64,000 nucleotides of DNA from an uncultured Eubacteriales bacterium (GCA_900551325.1 URVM01000004.1:1-64000), one strand, 5' to 3'. Shown: positions 26,813 through 36,780, numbered from the stretch's first letter. Notes: generated by a model not told the origin, from the letters alone. Numbers and translations are program-made.

Positions 26813-27694
26813 TTATTCTTTTAAAGAACCTACCATTACACCTTTAACGAAATGTTTTTGTACTAAAGGATAGATGCATAATATAGGTACTGTTGCTACA
26901 ACAATAGTTGCCATTTGAACAGATTGCATATATACCTTTGTTTGATTACCTACTGCTACTTGAGCTTGTGCAGATAGTTGTGTATTAAAATTAATAAGCA
27001 CTTCTCTTAAGTACATTTGTAGTGGCATAATATTCTTTTGGTTAATGTAGAGTAAAGCATGCCACCATTCATTCCATCTTTCTACAGAGTAGAAAAGTGC
27101 AAAAGTAGACATAAAAGGCATTGAAATTGGTAAAATAACTTTTGTTAATATAGTTAGTTCGTTTGCACCATCAATTTTAGCTGCTTCTATAAGACCTGCT
27201 GGCAAACTCATAAAATAATTTTTCATAATAATTAAGTAATAGGTACTAATGGCACAAGGGAAAATCATAGCCCAAACACTATTGACTAAACCATAGCTTT
27301 TATTTACTAAGTAGGTTGGAACTAAACCACCTCCAAATAACATTGTAAATAGAATAAACCATAGAATTACCTTACGCCCAATTAAATCCTTTTTAGATAA
27401 AACATAAGCACCTGTAACAGATAAAAACATATTAATAAGTGTTCCTACAGTGGTAACAAATAAGGTAACACCTACTGATTTGAAGAAATATGTATCTTCT
27501 AATATCATCTTATACCCTGTTAAGTCTATTGTATAAGGTAGTATATACGGTGTATGTGTAGCAACTGACTTTGTATTTGCTACTGATGTAATCAATACAT
27601 TATAGAACGGATAAATAGTAAAAAGCATTAATAACGTTAAACAAGTAATAAGTATAATCTCAAATATAGATAATGACTTTAATTTTTTTCCCAT
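26813..27694 (-). CDS. Carbohydrate ABC transporter permease (LplC/AraQ-like)
   Basis: A 293-residue inner-membrane subunit with six transmembrane segments. The EAA loop that docks the ATPase is EAAKIDGANELTILTKVILPISMP (about 175-198, given in part as EAAKIDGANE). GAGGGGG precedes the ATG. It pairs with the 27709-28665 permease, with only 14 bases between. No ATPase gene is in the cluster; importers of this class often use a shared MsmK-type ATPase encoded elsewhere. Confidence 0.9.
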   Translation of the reverse strand: MGKKLKSLSIFEIILITCLTLLMLFTIYPFYNVLITSVANTKSVATHTPYILPYTIDLTGYKMILEDTYFFKSVGVTLFVTTVGTLINMFLSVTGAYVLSKKDLIGRKVILWFILFTMLFGGGLVPTYLVNKSYGLVNSVWAMIFPCAISTYYLIIMKNYFMSLPAGLIEAAKIDGANELTILTKVILPISMPFMSTFALFYSVERWNEWWHALLYINQKNIMPLQMYLREVLINFNTQLSAQAQVAVGNQTKVYMQSVQMATIVVATVPILCIYPLVQKHFVKGVMVGSLKE

Positions 27695-27708
27695 GATATA
27701 CCCCCTCT

Positions 27709-28665
27709 CTAGAATAATCCTTGATCGCCGAATTTCGTAACAATTTTATTGGCACCTGTTAATAAGATGACACCTATAACAGACTTAAATAATCCAATAG
27801 CTGTCGTATATCCAAAATTGCCTCCAGTTACAAAGGACTTTCTAAATACGAAGGTATCAATTGTATCTGCTACTGAGTATACTGGTGCTGAATATAGGTT
27901 GAAGATTTGATCAAAGTTTGCACCATTTGTCATCATTTGTCCTACAGCTAAGATAAACATAATAACAACTGTACTACGAATACCTGGCCAAGATACATGA
28001 ACCATCTTTTGCCATCTATTAGCACCATCTATACTAGCTGCCTCATAAAGACCTGGATCAATTCCTGCAAAAGCAGCAAGATAGATAATAGAATCCCAGC
28101 CAATTTCTTTCCAAATATTAGATATCCATATAAATGGTCTAAAAGATTTTTCTGATACAAGAGGGGCAATGCTCTCTATACCTAATACACCTAATACTTG
28201 ATTTACAATCCCATTTGATGCAAATAAACTTGTTAATACCCCTGCTAAAACAACCCAAGATATAAAGTGTGGGAAAGTAAATACTGTTTGATAAAACTTT
28301 TTAAGTCTTGGTCTTGTAATCTCATTTAAGAGTATGGCAAGGATGATAGGCGTTGGAAAATGAAAAACTAATTTTCCTAAACTAAAGATTAAAGTATTTT
28401 TAAATGCCCTCCAAAACTCTGGATCAGCAAACATTAAGCTAAAGTTTTCAAATCCTACCCATGGGCTATTCCATAGTCCCATATCATATCTAAATTGTTT
28501 AAAAGCTAAACTTAATCCTCCAAGAGGTATGTAGCAAAACATAATATACCATACTATAACAGGTATAATAAGCATATAAAGTAGCCTGTCGTTCTTAATC
28601 TTTTTCCAAATTTCTTTCCATGTTCTCTTACTAGTAGTCATTTGTTGTGACTTTGAAAGCTGCAT
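27709..28665 (-). CDS. Carbohydrate ABC transporter permease (LplB-like)
   Basis: A 318-residue membrane subunit. I place the start at 28665, where AAGGGGG precedes the ATG; a longer frame has no such site. Six membrane segments are seen, with the EAA motif YEAASIDGANRWQKMVHVSWPG (given in part as EAASIDGANR) in the second half. First gene of the importer operon, divergent from a YesM-like sensor gene 230 bases away. Confidence 0.9.
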   Translation of the reverse strand: MQLSKSQQMTTSKRTWKEIWKKIKNDRLLYMLIIPVIVWYIMFCYIPLGGLSLAFKQFRYDMGLWNSPWVGFENFSLMFADPEFWRAFKNTLIFSLGKLVFHFPTPIILAILLNEITRPRLKKFYQTVFTFPHFISWVVLAGVLTSLFASNGIVNQVLGVLGIESIAPLVSEKSFRPFIWISNIWKEIGWDSIIYLAAFAGIDPGLYEAASIDGANRWQKMVHVSWPGIRSTVVIMFILAVGQMMTNGANFDQIFNLYSAPVYSVADTIDTFVFRKSFVTGGNFGYTTAIGLFKSVIGVILLTGANKIVTKFGDQGLF

Positions 28666-28815
28666 GTAATTCCCCCTTATCCAAATGCTCATCAATATTT
28701 TGTACTCTTATTGTATCTCTTTTACTTTACAAAAAAAATGAACTCATTTTATATTTTTATGAAATTTATTATATTTTTTTATAAGATATGTCTTTTTTTT
28801 ATATGATAAAAGATT

Positions 28816-28844
28816 TTTACATAGCAATTTATCACAAATATATA
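28816..28844 (+). promoter_or_regulatory. Candidate promoter of the sensor kinase gene
   Basis: TTTACA (28816-28821), 17 bases, TATATA (28839-28844), then GGGGGAA as ribosome binding site before the ATG at 28898. The divergent 28666-28897 gap is AT-rich and should also hold the importer promoter with a binding site for the AraC-type regulator. Confidence 0.35.
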
Positions 28845-28897
28845 TATAATAATTACATTACATTAAGATTGTTTACACAAAGTGGGGGAATTTATAT

Positions 28898-30676
28898 ATG
28901 CATTATTTTAAACGGCTTTCTATTAAACATCAGTTCTACTTTATTACTTCCATTTTATTTATAACTTGTATTCTTCTTATAGGCTTAGTTAACTACACGG
29001 TCAAAAACTTATTACTTGATCAACAACTTACCTATGCTAAAGCAACTCTTTCAAAAGTAGAGTCAGAAATTTCTTCTATGTATGAACGTGTAGTTATCAT
29101 TTATAGTTATCTACAGTTTGAATCTGACATTGAAAAGATATTTATGGAACCTTTTACAAATGAAATGTTATCTTATTTAGATCAAACACAAAAAACTTTT
29201 TCTACTCTCTCTATTATGAATAAAGATCTTTTAGATATTTCTCTAGTAGGTAATGGTATTTATTATTCTAATAGCTTTAATGCACAAAAACTAGATGAAC
29301 TTTCTAAGAAAACAGCTTCTAATAATCAAATTACTAGCTTAGGGATTTTGACACCTAGTTTTAAAGCATCAAAACAAAATCCTTATTTCATTTTTTCTAA
29401 AAATATTTCTGATTTTAGTACTTCTAAACTCTATGGGCAAAAATTAGGTACGCTTTTACTTACTATGAACCCTACATATTCACTCAATGTATCAGATGAT
29501 ACAAGTACCTTAGACACCTCATTTATGATTATAGATAAAAATCTTAATATCTATCACCTTAATGATGGGCAAGCTTCTAACTCTGAAGACTTTAATGATT
29601 TTTTACAAACATTATCTTCTTTAGATATGGATAGAACTAATTCCTATATAGAAATAGATACGGCACATTATCTATTTTCCATATCCTATCTCCCTAATAT
29701 GGATTATTACATTGTCAGTGCCATTGATAAACAAAAGATTACCTCCCAACTCCAACCAACTAGAGTACTTATGGACTTGGTTCTTCTAATTATTCTTCTT
29801 TTTATATTTTTAATCATTATGATTCTTTTTCATAATATGATGGCACCCCTAAATAAACTTTATCTTTTTATAAAAAGTATTGGAGAAGGAAATCATAAAA
29901 ATCTTAAGCGGCCTATCCACCTTGAAGGCTCTAAAGAAATTGTAACTTTATCAGATGAATTTAATCGTATGTTTACTGAAATTAACACTTTGAATACCCA
30001 GCTTTTTAATACAACCACTCATTTATATGAAATAGAACTCCAAAAAAATAATGCAGAAATTGCCCATTTACGAAGTCAGATTAATCCTCATTTTCTCTAC
30101 AACACTTTAGAGACTATACGTGGAATGGCTCTTGAAAAAAACATCCCTACCATTGCTACTATGTGTTTTAATATGGGTAAAATTTTCCGTTATAGTATTA
30201 AAGGCAGTACCACCGTTCCACTTGTAGATGAAATCACTATTGCAGAGTCTTACTTAAACATTCAATCTGCACGTTTTGAGGGACACTTTGAAACCGTTTA
30301 TAGTATTCCCCCAGATACCAAAGATTTAAAAGTTCCTAAAATGATTTTACAACCACTTATAGAAAATGCTATCTTACACGGCATTGAGCCAAAACTCAGC
30401 CCTGGTATTATTTATATAGGAAGCATGTGCCTTCCAAATGACGCTTTACAAATTATTATTCAAGATGACGGAGTAGGTATATCACCTTCTACACTTGCTA
30501 CTATACAAGAATGTATTCACTCAAAGTCTCATTCAAATGTAAATGCCCATCTTGGCATATTAAATGTACATAATCGTATTCGTTTACTTTATGGTGAACC
30601 TTATGGCCTTCAAATAGAAAGTCAAGAATCCCTTGGTACTAGAATCACTATTTTACTTCCGAAAAATCTATTATAA
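28898..30676 (+). CDS. Sensor histidine kinase, YesM type
   Basis: A 592-residue membrane kinase. Transmembrane helices at about 12-36 and 290-312 flank a large extracellular sensor domain. A HAMP domain (about 313-366) leads to a His_kinase domain with INPHFLYNTLETIRGMA, whose His is the phosphorylation site, then a Bergerat ATPase with QPLIENAILHGI, DDGVGI and a GLGT-like end (SLGTRITILLP). Members of this class sense extracellular sugars, often through the neighbouring solute-binding protein. It is 12 bases before the response regulator gene. Confidence 0.9.
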   Translation: MHYFKRLSIKHQFYFITSILFITCILLIGLVNYTVKNLLLDQQLTYAKATLSKVESEISSMYERVVIIYSYLQFESDIEKIFMEPFTNEMLSYLDQTQKTFSTLSIMNKDLLDISLVGNGIYYSNSFNAQKLDELSKKTASNNQITSLGILTPSFKASKQNPYFIFSKNISDFSTSKLYGQKLGTLLLTMNPTYSLNVSDDTSTLDTSFMIIDKNLNIYHLNDGQASNSEDFNDFLQTLSSLDMDRTNSYIEIDTAHYLFSISYLPNMDYYIVSAIDKQKITSQLQPTRVLMDLVLLIILLFIFLIIMILFHNMMAPLNKLYLFIKSIGEGNHKNLKRPIHLEGSKEIVTLSDEFNRMFTEINTLNTQLFNTTTHLYEIELQKNNAEIAHLRSQINPHFLYNTLETIRGMALEKNIPTIATMCFNMGKIFRYSIKGSTTVPLVDEITIAESYLNIQSARFEGHFETVYSIPPDTKDLKVPKMILQPLIENAILHGIEPKLSPGIIYIGSMCLPNDALQIIIQDDGVGISPSTLATIQECIHSKSHSNVNAHLGILNVHNRIRLLYGEPYGLQIESQESLGTRITILLPKNLL

Positions 30677-30688
30677 AGGAGTGTTTTT

Positions 30689-32089
30689 ATGTTTAACGTG
30701 GTTATTATTGATGATGAAAGCTTTATTATTAAATCTCTTTTATCTTCTATTGATTGGGCTGCTCTTAATCTAGAAGTTGTCGCTACTTTTTCAAATAGTA
30801 TAGAGGCGCTTACATTTATTGAAAGTCATGTAGTCCATATTGTTATTACTGATATTCGCATGCCTGGTATAACAGGTCTTGATTTATGTAGCCATATTCA
30901 TAATACTTATCCTCATATTCGTACCATTATTATGAGTGGACATGCTGATTTTATATATGCTCAAAAAGCAATTAAATGTAATGTACTCGGCTATTGTGTT
31001 AAGCCTTTAGACTTTGATGAACTGACTATTCTACTACGCAAAGCCATTCATCATTTCGTTAAACCTCAGATTAATTACTATGATCTTATTGATGCTATTG
31101 AAAATGAGGATGAACCGCTTATAAAGTCTTATTTGGCACAGCATAAGATTGATCCAGATACCTTCTATATTATGGTTTCAATTGGTCCAAATCCACTTAC
31201 AACCTACATAGAATCTTGTGCTTTAACCTTAAAGTTTGGCCTTAATAAATACTTGTACTTTTTAAAGTCACCTTATTTAAAAAATCTTTCTTCCCCTACA
31301 CTAGCATCACTTTCTATAAAAGGGGTAGGAAGCTATCCTAATGTAGTAGAAACACATACACTCAAACAAGCTTTACATGATACAATCTTGATGAGTCATC
31401 AGTTTTTCTTCTTAGATAGTCCATCTGTTTGCTATACTTTAAATACTTCTCATAACCATAATTTACTTGCCCAGCTACAAGTACACTTGGCTTCACATAA
31501 TTTAGGATCTATTCAATCAGTTATATCTGAACTCCTAAAACCTGAAGCTTTAAAAACTTATAATATAAGTTTTGCTCTTAAAGTATGCAATTTATTTATT
31601 ACACACTATATGACACATTATCAGCTAGATATTGATGATCTGTATGTCTATAGTATAGAAGAACTTACAAAAAGATTTAACAACTTCTCTACCATGCTTC
31701 AAGAGCTCTATGGTATGTTAAGCGAAAATGTATCTCTAGATGATTTTCCAAATAGCTATAACAATAACTTTATACAAGTTCTTCAATTTATCAATCACAA
31801 CTACATGAATGATATTTCAACAAGTGATATTTCTAAACACTTAAATTTAAATCAAAACTATATCAGTCAACTCTTTAAAAAAGAAACAGGCTCTACCTAT
31901 ACTAAGTATTTAACTCAGCTAAGAATGGAAAAAGCTAAGCAACTGCTTCAACAAACAGACTTATCTCTTTCAGATATTTGTGCAGAGATTGGCTATAATG
32001 ACTATTTTTATTTTCTTAAAACCTTTAAGAAATACGAAGGTATGAGTCCTAGTACCTATAGAGCACAACTTACTGCTGCATCTATTTAA
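30689..32089 (+). CDS. Response regulator with AraC-type DNA-binding domain, YesN type
   Basis: A 466-residue cytoplasmic regulator. The receiver domain (1-120) has acidic IIDDES, phospho-acceptor Asp in VITDIRMPG and Lys in YCVKPLDF. A helical linker follows, then two AraC-type helix-turn-helix units at about 360-460 (ISKHLNLNQNYISQLFKKE and LSDICAEIGYNDYFYFLKTF). It should control the adjacent sugar importer on sensing by the partner kinase. AAAGGAG precedes the ATG. Confidence 0.92.
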   Translation: MFNVVIIDDESFIIKSLLSSIDWAALNLEVVATFSNSIEALTFIESHVVHIVITDIRMPGITGLDLCSHIHNTYPHIRTIIMSGHADFIYAQKAIKCNVLGYCVKPLDFDELTILLRKAIHHFVKPQINYYDLIDAIENEDEPLIKSYLAQHKIDPDTFYIMVSIGPNPLTTYIESCALTLKFGLNKYLYFLKSPYLKNLSSPTLASLSIKGVGSYPNVVETHTLKQALHDTILMSHQFFFLDSPSVCYTLNTSHNHNLLAQLQVHLASHNLGSIQSVISELLKPEALKTYNISFALKVCNLFITHYMTHYQLDIDDLYVYSIEELTKRFNNFSTMLQELYGMLSENVSLDDFPNSYNNNFIQVLQFINHNYMNDISTSDISKHLNLNQNYISQLFKKETGSTYTKYLTQLRMEKAKQLLQQTDLSLSDICAEIGYNDYFYFLKTFKKYEGMSPSTYRAQLTAASI

Positions 32090-32117
32090 TATCCTTCTTA
32101 TATCTAGGCATAATAAA

Positions 32118-32219
32118 AAGGGGCTGTCCCTCTAAGAAATTTACATACAACCTATTGATTTGCAATTTTAAAGTTTGCACAATAGATTGTAGTATTTATT
32201 CTTAATGGGATAGCTCCTT
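32118..32219. repeat. 102-bp imperfect palindrome, MITE-like or bidirectional terminator
   Basis: AAGGGGCTGTCCC at the left end pairs with GGGATAGCTCCTT at the right end, and the pairing continues inward (CTATTG..TGCAA against TTGCA..CAATAG). Outer ends of GGGGCTGTCCC type are common in Firmicute MITEs and IS ends. It fills the gap between convergent genes (yesN-like and nrdB), so it can also end transcription in both directions. Confidence 0.55.
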
Positions 32220-32235
32220 CTTTCATTTTAATATT

Positions 32236-33264
32236 CTATTCTAATGAGTCAAAGTCAAAAACAGCAGCTTTAGTATAGTTAGTTACTTTGGCTTCAAAGA
32301 AGTCTGTCTTTGTATTATTAAGGTTTGAGAAATTATCCACCCAAGGCATTGGATGTTCTGTAATCTCTGGATATAAAGGTTTAAAGCCAATAGCTTTTAA
32401 TCTTAAATTGGCTAAGTATTTAATGTACTTATCTATAAGCTCATTATTTAATCCAAGAATCTCATTGTTTGTAACATATTGACCCCACTTAATTTCATGC
32501 TCAACACCAATTCTCATCATTTCTATAAGTTCAGTTTCTAATTCATCTGTAAACATATGAGGATTTTCTTTTCTTAACTCTTTTAGTATGTTTTGGAATA
32601 ATACAAGGTGAGTAATCTCATCTCTATTAATATACTTAAATAAGGTACTTGTTGCTGTCATCTTACCTTGTCTTGCTAATGTATAGAAGAAACTAAATCC
32701 AGAGTAAAAATAGATGCCCTCTAAAATATAGTTTGCCATAATTGCCTTAAGGAAATTTTCATCTGTTTCATTAGCATTAAATTCTTGATAAATACCTGCT
32801 ATAAACTTATTTCGCTCAAGGAGATGCTCATCTTCTCTCCACATATCATAGATTGCATCTCTTGTTATAGGATTTGTTACTGTATCTAAAATATAGGAGT
32901 AGCTTTGAGCATGTATTTCTTCTTGAAAAGCTTGAATATTAAGGAGAGAAGATACCTCCGAAGCTGTAATATATCTAGACAGGTTTGGTAAATTTTCGCA
33001 CTGAACAGAATCAAGGAAGTTCAAGAATGAAATAATTCTATCAAATGCCCTTCTTTCCCCTTCTGTTAAAAAAGGAAATTGCTTAATATCTTCATGTAAA
33101 GAAATTTCCTCTGGGATCCAAAAGTTGTTTAGCATGGCTCTATACATATTTGTAGCCCAATCATATTTAATACGGTTCCATTCTCTTAGATTGGTTGTAT
33201 TTCCACCTATAATAGACTGTGTACCTCTATCACCATTTTGGTTAAAAATCATTTTTTTATTCAT
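32236..33264 (-). CDS. nrdB: Ribonucleotide reductase beta subunit, class I
   Basis: A 342-residue R2 subunit that holds the dimetal-tyrosyl radical cofactor for dNTP synthesis. Metal ligands can be read as Asp in FLNFLDSVQ, Glu and His in EEIHAQSY, Glu in ILEGIYFY and Glu/His in DEITHLVLF. The radical Tyr is four residues after the first His (HAQSY), so this is the tyrosine-radical type. AAAGGA precedes the ATG. The alpha subunit gene lies 48 bases upstream in the same operon. Confidence 0.93.
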   Translation of the reverse strand: MNKKMIFNQNGDRGTQSIIGGNTTNLREWNRIKYDWATNMYRAMLNNFWIPEEISLHEDIKQFPFLTEGERRAFDRIISFLNFLDSVQCENLPNLSRYITASEVSSLLNIQAFQEEIHAQSYSYILDTVTNPITRDAIYDMWREDEHLLERNKFIAGIYQEFNANETDENFLKAIMANYILEGIYFYSGFSFFYTLARQGKMTATSTLFKYINRDEITHLVLFQNILKELRKENPHMFTDELETELIEMMRIGVEHEIKWGQYVTNNEILGLNNELIDKYIKYLANLRLKAIGFKPLYPEITEHPMPWVDNFSNLNNTKTDFFEAKVTNYTKAAVFDFDSLE

Positions 33265-33312
33265 TGGTAGATTCCTTTCTACTGTTTCGTTATATTATAA
33301 ACTCCTAGAATA

Positions 33313-35610
33313 TTAGCTAGAACAACTTGTACATTCATCCATTTCTAAGGATTGATTGCGCACATAGTAAATGGTTTTTATACCCTGTTTCCAAGATTCT
33401 ACATACATATCTAATATATCTTTTGCTGTACTATTAGGTGTCACATAGAGATTAAATGACTGTGACTGGTCAATATGTTTTTGTCTTATGCCACAAGCTT
33501 TAATACTCCATTGTTGATCAATAGTATGAGCTTCTTTATAAGTCCAGAAGTTTTCTTGGCATAAATCAGGAGCCGTTTTAGGCGTAAAGCTTCCCTTTTT
33601 CTCTTCTATAAAGAACTTTTTAAAGATAGGGTCTATACCTGCTGTGGTATTTGCAATATTAGAAGTACTTCCAGTTGGTGCAACAGCCATAATATAACCA
33701 TTTCGAACACCATACTTACGAACATTTTCTTTAAGTTCTAACCATCTATCAGATGTATAACCCCTTCTTTCAAAATACTTACCTGTATGCCATTCTGAAC
33801 CTTCGAATTCAGGATAAGCACCTTTTTCTTTGGCAAGTTCCATAGATGCTTTTATAGCTTGGTAGGCAATCTCTTCAAATAAAACATCTGCAAGCTTTAA
33901 ATGTTCATCACTTTCCCATAGAATATCCTGATTTACTAAGTGATGTTGATAACCACTAGTACCTAGTCCAATTGCTCTATATTTATCGCTTGTTATAGCA
34001 GCTTCTGCTACAGGTAATTGATTGAGAGAAATAACATTATCTAGCATACGTACTTGAAGTGGTACCGAGTCTTTAAGTTCTTCAAGTTTCGTCTTACCTA
34101 AGTTGATAGAGTTTAAGTTACATACAACCATATCCCCCGATGTAACATGAGATACAACACGAGCTTCTCCATTTTCATGGACAATAGACTCCCCACTAAA
34201 TTTACTCTCACTTACATTCTGAGTAATTTCTTGACATAGATTTGAAGCATATACCATTCCAGCATGCTTATTAGGATTTGCTCTATTTACTGTATCTCTA
34301 AAGAAGATAAATGGTGTACCTGTTTCAACGGCACTCTTCATAATCTTTTTCATCACATCAAGAGTCTTAACTGTTATTCTTGGTAAAAGTGGGTTGGCTT
34401 CACAAGCTAAATAACGTCTAGTAAATTCTTCATTATCCACATCATCAAAGGAATCCTCTAAATTAAAGCCCATGAGTTTATTTACCATATAAGGGTCAAA
34501 TAAGCTCCAATCCTCACGTTTTTCAAGCCTTTTCATAAATAAGTCTGGTATAGATACACAAGGAAATACATCATGAGCTTTTCTACGATCATCCCCGTTA
34601 TTTGTTCTAATTTCTAAGAAATCATATAAATCTTGATGCCAAACGTCTAGTGTAATAGTAGCTCCACCTTTACGTTTTCCTAATTGATCAACGGCTATAG
34701 CTGTTGAGTTGTACAGTTTAATCCAAGGAATAACCCCACCAGAAGCATTTTTAAAACCTCTAATCTCACTATTAAGAGCACGCACTTTGCCTATATAAAT
34801 ACCTAATGCCCCACCATGCTTAGAAACCTGTGCAAATTTTTGATTTACATCATAGATAGACCATAGATTATCACCAACAGAAGAAATAAAGCAGCTACTT
34901 AATTGAAAAGATGGTGTCCCAGCATTTCCTAAAGTCGGCGTAGCAGCAGTCATTTTCAACTGACTCATTAAATCATAAAACTTTTTAGCATAAAAAACTT
35001 TATTCTCTTTTTCAGGAATAGCAAGATGCATAGCAATAGTCATAAAACGTTCTTGAGGTAGTTCCATGACTTCTTTGTTGTATCCTTTAATGAGATATCT
35101 ATCAGATAGTAATTTTAAACCTTCATAATTAAAAAGATAATCCCTCTCCGGCTTGATATAAGCTGAAAGCTCTTCTAAATCTGTATCTGAATACTCATCA
35201 GTTAAATACTTTCCATATAGGTTCATATCTACTAATACTTTAACAAGTTCTTTATAATCCCCATATCCAAAATGATTATACCCTCTATTGATCTTACTCT
35301 CTTTATAAAGGTCAAACACAAGCAATCTGGCCGCAACATATTGCCAATTGGTATGAGTTGTTTTAAGAGGATTACCATAATCATCCACTTTTGTTTGAAT
35401 CACCTTTTCAATAGCAGTTTGAATAAGAATCTTTTGTATTTCAGCTGTACTCATTCCTTCTCTAAATTGTATATGTGAGTCCAGTTCAAGCTCTAAAGCA
35501 TTACAATCTTCCAATCCCTCACAAGCTAGTTCAATCATCTTTTTTGTTTTTTCCACACATAGAGGTTCTAATGCCCCACTTCTTTTTCGAATCATTATAC
35601 TCAAATCCAT
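33313..35610 (-). CDS. nrdA: Ribonucleotide reductase alpha subunit, class I
   Basis: A 765-residue R1 subunit. An ATP-cone regulatory domain (about 5-95) is followed by the catalytic barrel. Active-site cysteines: SSCFISS (reducing pair), NLCQE (thiyl radical Cys) and MVVCNLNSINLG (second of the pair). The tail ends in CTSCSS, the swinging redox pair served by thioredoxin or a glutaredoxin. The YYVRN stretch shortly before the tail carries the radical transfer tyrosines. AAAGGA precedes the ATG. No nrdR box was recognised upstream. Confidence 0.93.
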   Translation of the reverse strand: MDLSIMIRKRSGALEPLCVEKTKKMIELACEGLEDCNALELELDSHIQFREGMSTAEIQKILIQTAIEKVIQTKVDDYGNPLKTTHTNWQYVAARLLVFDLYKESKINRGYNHFGYGDYKELVKVLVDMNLYGKYLTDEYSDTDLEELSAYIKPERDYLFNYEGLKLLSDRYLIKGYNKEVMELPQERFMTIAMHLAIPEKENKVFYAKKFYDLMSQLKMTAATPTLGNAGTPSFQLSSCFISSVGDNLWSIYDVNQKFAQVSKHGGALGIYIGKVRALNSEIRGFKNASGGVIPWIKLYNSTAIAVDQLGKRKGGATITLDVWHQDLYDFLEIRTNNGDDRRKAHDVFPCVSIPDLFMKRLEKREDWSLFDPYMVNKLMGFNLEDSFDDVDNEEFTRRYLACEANPLLPRITVKTLDVMKKIMKSAVETGTPFIFFRDTVNRANPNKHAGMVYASNLCQEITQNVSESKFSGESIVHENGEARVVSHVTSGDMVVCNLNSINLGKTKLEELKDSVPLQVRMLDNVISLNQLPVAEAAITSDKYRAIGLGTSGYQHHLVNQDILWESDEHLKLADVLFEEIAYQAIKASMELAKEKGAYPEFEGSEWHTGKYFERRGYTSDRWLELKENVRKYGVRNGYIMAVAPTGSTSNIANTTAGIDPIFKKFFIEEKKGSFTPKTAPDLCQENFWTYKEAHTIDQQWSIKACGIRQKHIDQSQSFNLYVTPNSTAKDILDMYVESWKQGIKTIYYVRNQSLEMDECTSCSS

Positions 35611-35808
35611 CAGTCCTTTAAATTATATTTTTATGGATAAATATTTTTCATTAATATTAGTTATTAAATACATTATATCTATTTTACCATATAAAAGTCC
35701 TTTTTGGAAAATAATTCTTTGTTATCCTATATTATTTCTTTTTTAAATAGAAGTAGTACAGCTTTATAGTATAGAATCCCTTAACTTCTATGTTTTTTCT
35801 AAATATTT

Positions 35809-35817
35809 TGTTATACT
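35809..35817 (+). promoter_or_regulatory. Extended -10 promoter for the small membrane protein operon
   Basis: TG-N-TATACT (35809-35817), an extended -10 element, lies 44 bases before the first small gene. The -35 position is poor, as is usual for extended -10 promoters. Confidence 0.45.
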
Positions 35818-35860
35818 AAACATATATATATCTACTATTTAGTACAGGGGAGGTTATACT

Positions 35861-36007
35861 ATGGCGTCTAATTTATTATTTGGTTTTATTGGAATCTTTA
35901 ATATTGTTATTCTACTAGCTTTTACTTTTTTAGGACTATACACTCTTATATTACTCATTAAAGCACTTAAGCTTTATATTAAAAACAATAGTAATACACC
36001 TAACTAA
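35861..36007 (+). CDS. Small single-pass membrane protein, 48 residues
   Basis: A short gene with GGGGAGG 8 bases before the ATG. The product is one hydrophobic segment (about residues 5-33) followed by a basic amphipathic tail LIKALKLYIKNN. It shares its tail with the product of the next gene, so the two are tandem paralogues. First gene of a plus-strand operon with 36022-36192 and the GyrI-like gene. Function unknown; a membrane-inserted partner or regulator is possible. Confidence 0.65.
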   Translation: MASNLLFGFIGIFNIVILLAFTFLGLYTLILLIKALKLYIKNNSNTPN

Positions 36008-36021
36008 GGAGAGTATACTTT

Positions 36022-36192
36022 ATGGATACTACAGAATTAATAGGTACCTATTCTTATGCTCTAAATGATAGCCCCATCAATTTTTTCCCTATCCTTCTTG
36101 TCATACTACAACTTATCATTTTACTTCTTTGTATTTACGGACTCTGTATCTTTATAAAAGCTTTAAAAATTTACATAAGGAACCATAGTTAA
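36022..36192 (+). CDS. Small single-pass membrane protein, 56 residues, paralogue of the preceding one
   Basis: Fourteen bases after the previous stop, with AAGGAGAG before the ATG. The product has a polar N terminus (about 1-20), one membrane segment (about 21-45) and the tail FIKALKIYIRNHS, nearly the same as its neighbour. Conserved tail plus conserved order argue that both are real genes. Function unknown. Confidence 0.65.
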   Translation: MDTTELIGTYSYALNDSPINFFPILLVILQLIILLLCIYGLCIFIKALKIYIRNHS

Positions 36193-36236
36193 ATAGCACT
36201 TTCTATTTAAAATTCTTATATAAAGGAGTATGTAAA

Positions 36237-36707
36237 ATGAAATTTAGAATCATCTCATTACCACCATTTAAAGCAGCTACATCAGGGGTAGACAAAGATT
36301 TTAATTTTTCACCTGAAGGTATTTTAGGAAAGTTTGATGCCTATTTTTCATCTATTGTACCAAGTTATAGAGATAGCTTTATGCCACGTGATTTTTTATA
36401 TTATGATTTAGAAAAACAAGGTATGGTGTGGATGTGGGCACTGACTGAAGATATGGATGATGGTGGATATGAGCTTATTGATTTTGAAGGTGGATATTAC
36501 TTAGCCTATGCCTATCAAGATGGCAATGATATAGCTAACGAAAAGCTTTATAATAAAGCTCTAAAATATATTGAAAAGTCAGGGATTTTTGAGCTAGACA
36601 TTCGTACGAATCATTATGCTATGGGGCATATTATTACCCCCTCCAAAATTATTGAAGCACAAGGTTGGGCACAAATGGAAACTTTTATTCCTATTAAATT
36701 AAAATAG
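36237..36707 (+). CDS. GyrI-like small-molecule-binding domain protein
   Basis: A 156-residue stand-alone domain of the GyrI-like/AraC effector-binding fold (SHS2 type): MKFRIISLPPFKAATSG at the N terminus, a GGYYLAYAYQDG central strand, and METFIPIKLK at the C terminus, where effector-binding family members end in a similar E-x-x-IPI motif. Such domains bind small hydrophobic ligands or regulate partners. AAAGGAG lies before the ATG. Third gene of the operon with two small membrane proteins; a long terminator follows. Confidence 0.75.
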   Translation: MKFRIISLPPFKAATSGVDKDFNFSPEGILGKFDAYFSSIVPSYRDSFMPRDFLYYDLEKQGMVWMWALTEDMDDGGYELIDFEGGYYLAYAYQDGNDIANEKLYNKALKYIEKSGIFELDIRTNHYAMGHIITPSKIIEAQGWAQMETFIPIKLK

Positions 36708-36780
36708 CACCTTTGAAGTAAATCCCTAAAGTTAGCTTTTGTCTAACCTTAAGGATTTACTTCATCTTGGGTGCTATTTT
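36701..36780. terminator. Long bidirectional terminator hairpin
   Basis: An 80-base hairpin: AAAATAGCACC pairs with GGTGCTATTTT, and GAAGTAAATCC pairs with GGATTTACTTC inside. The left arm begins inside the last codons of the GyrI-like gene. Confidence 0.75.
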
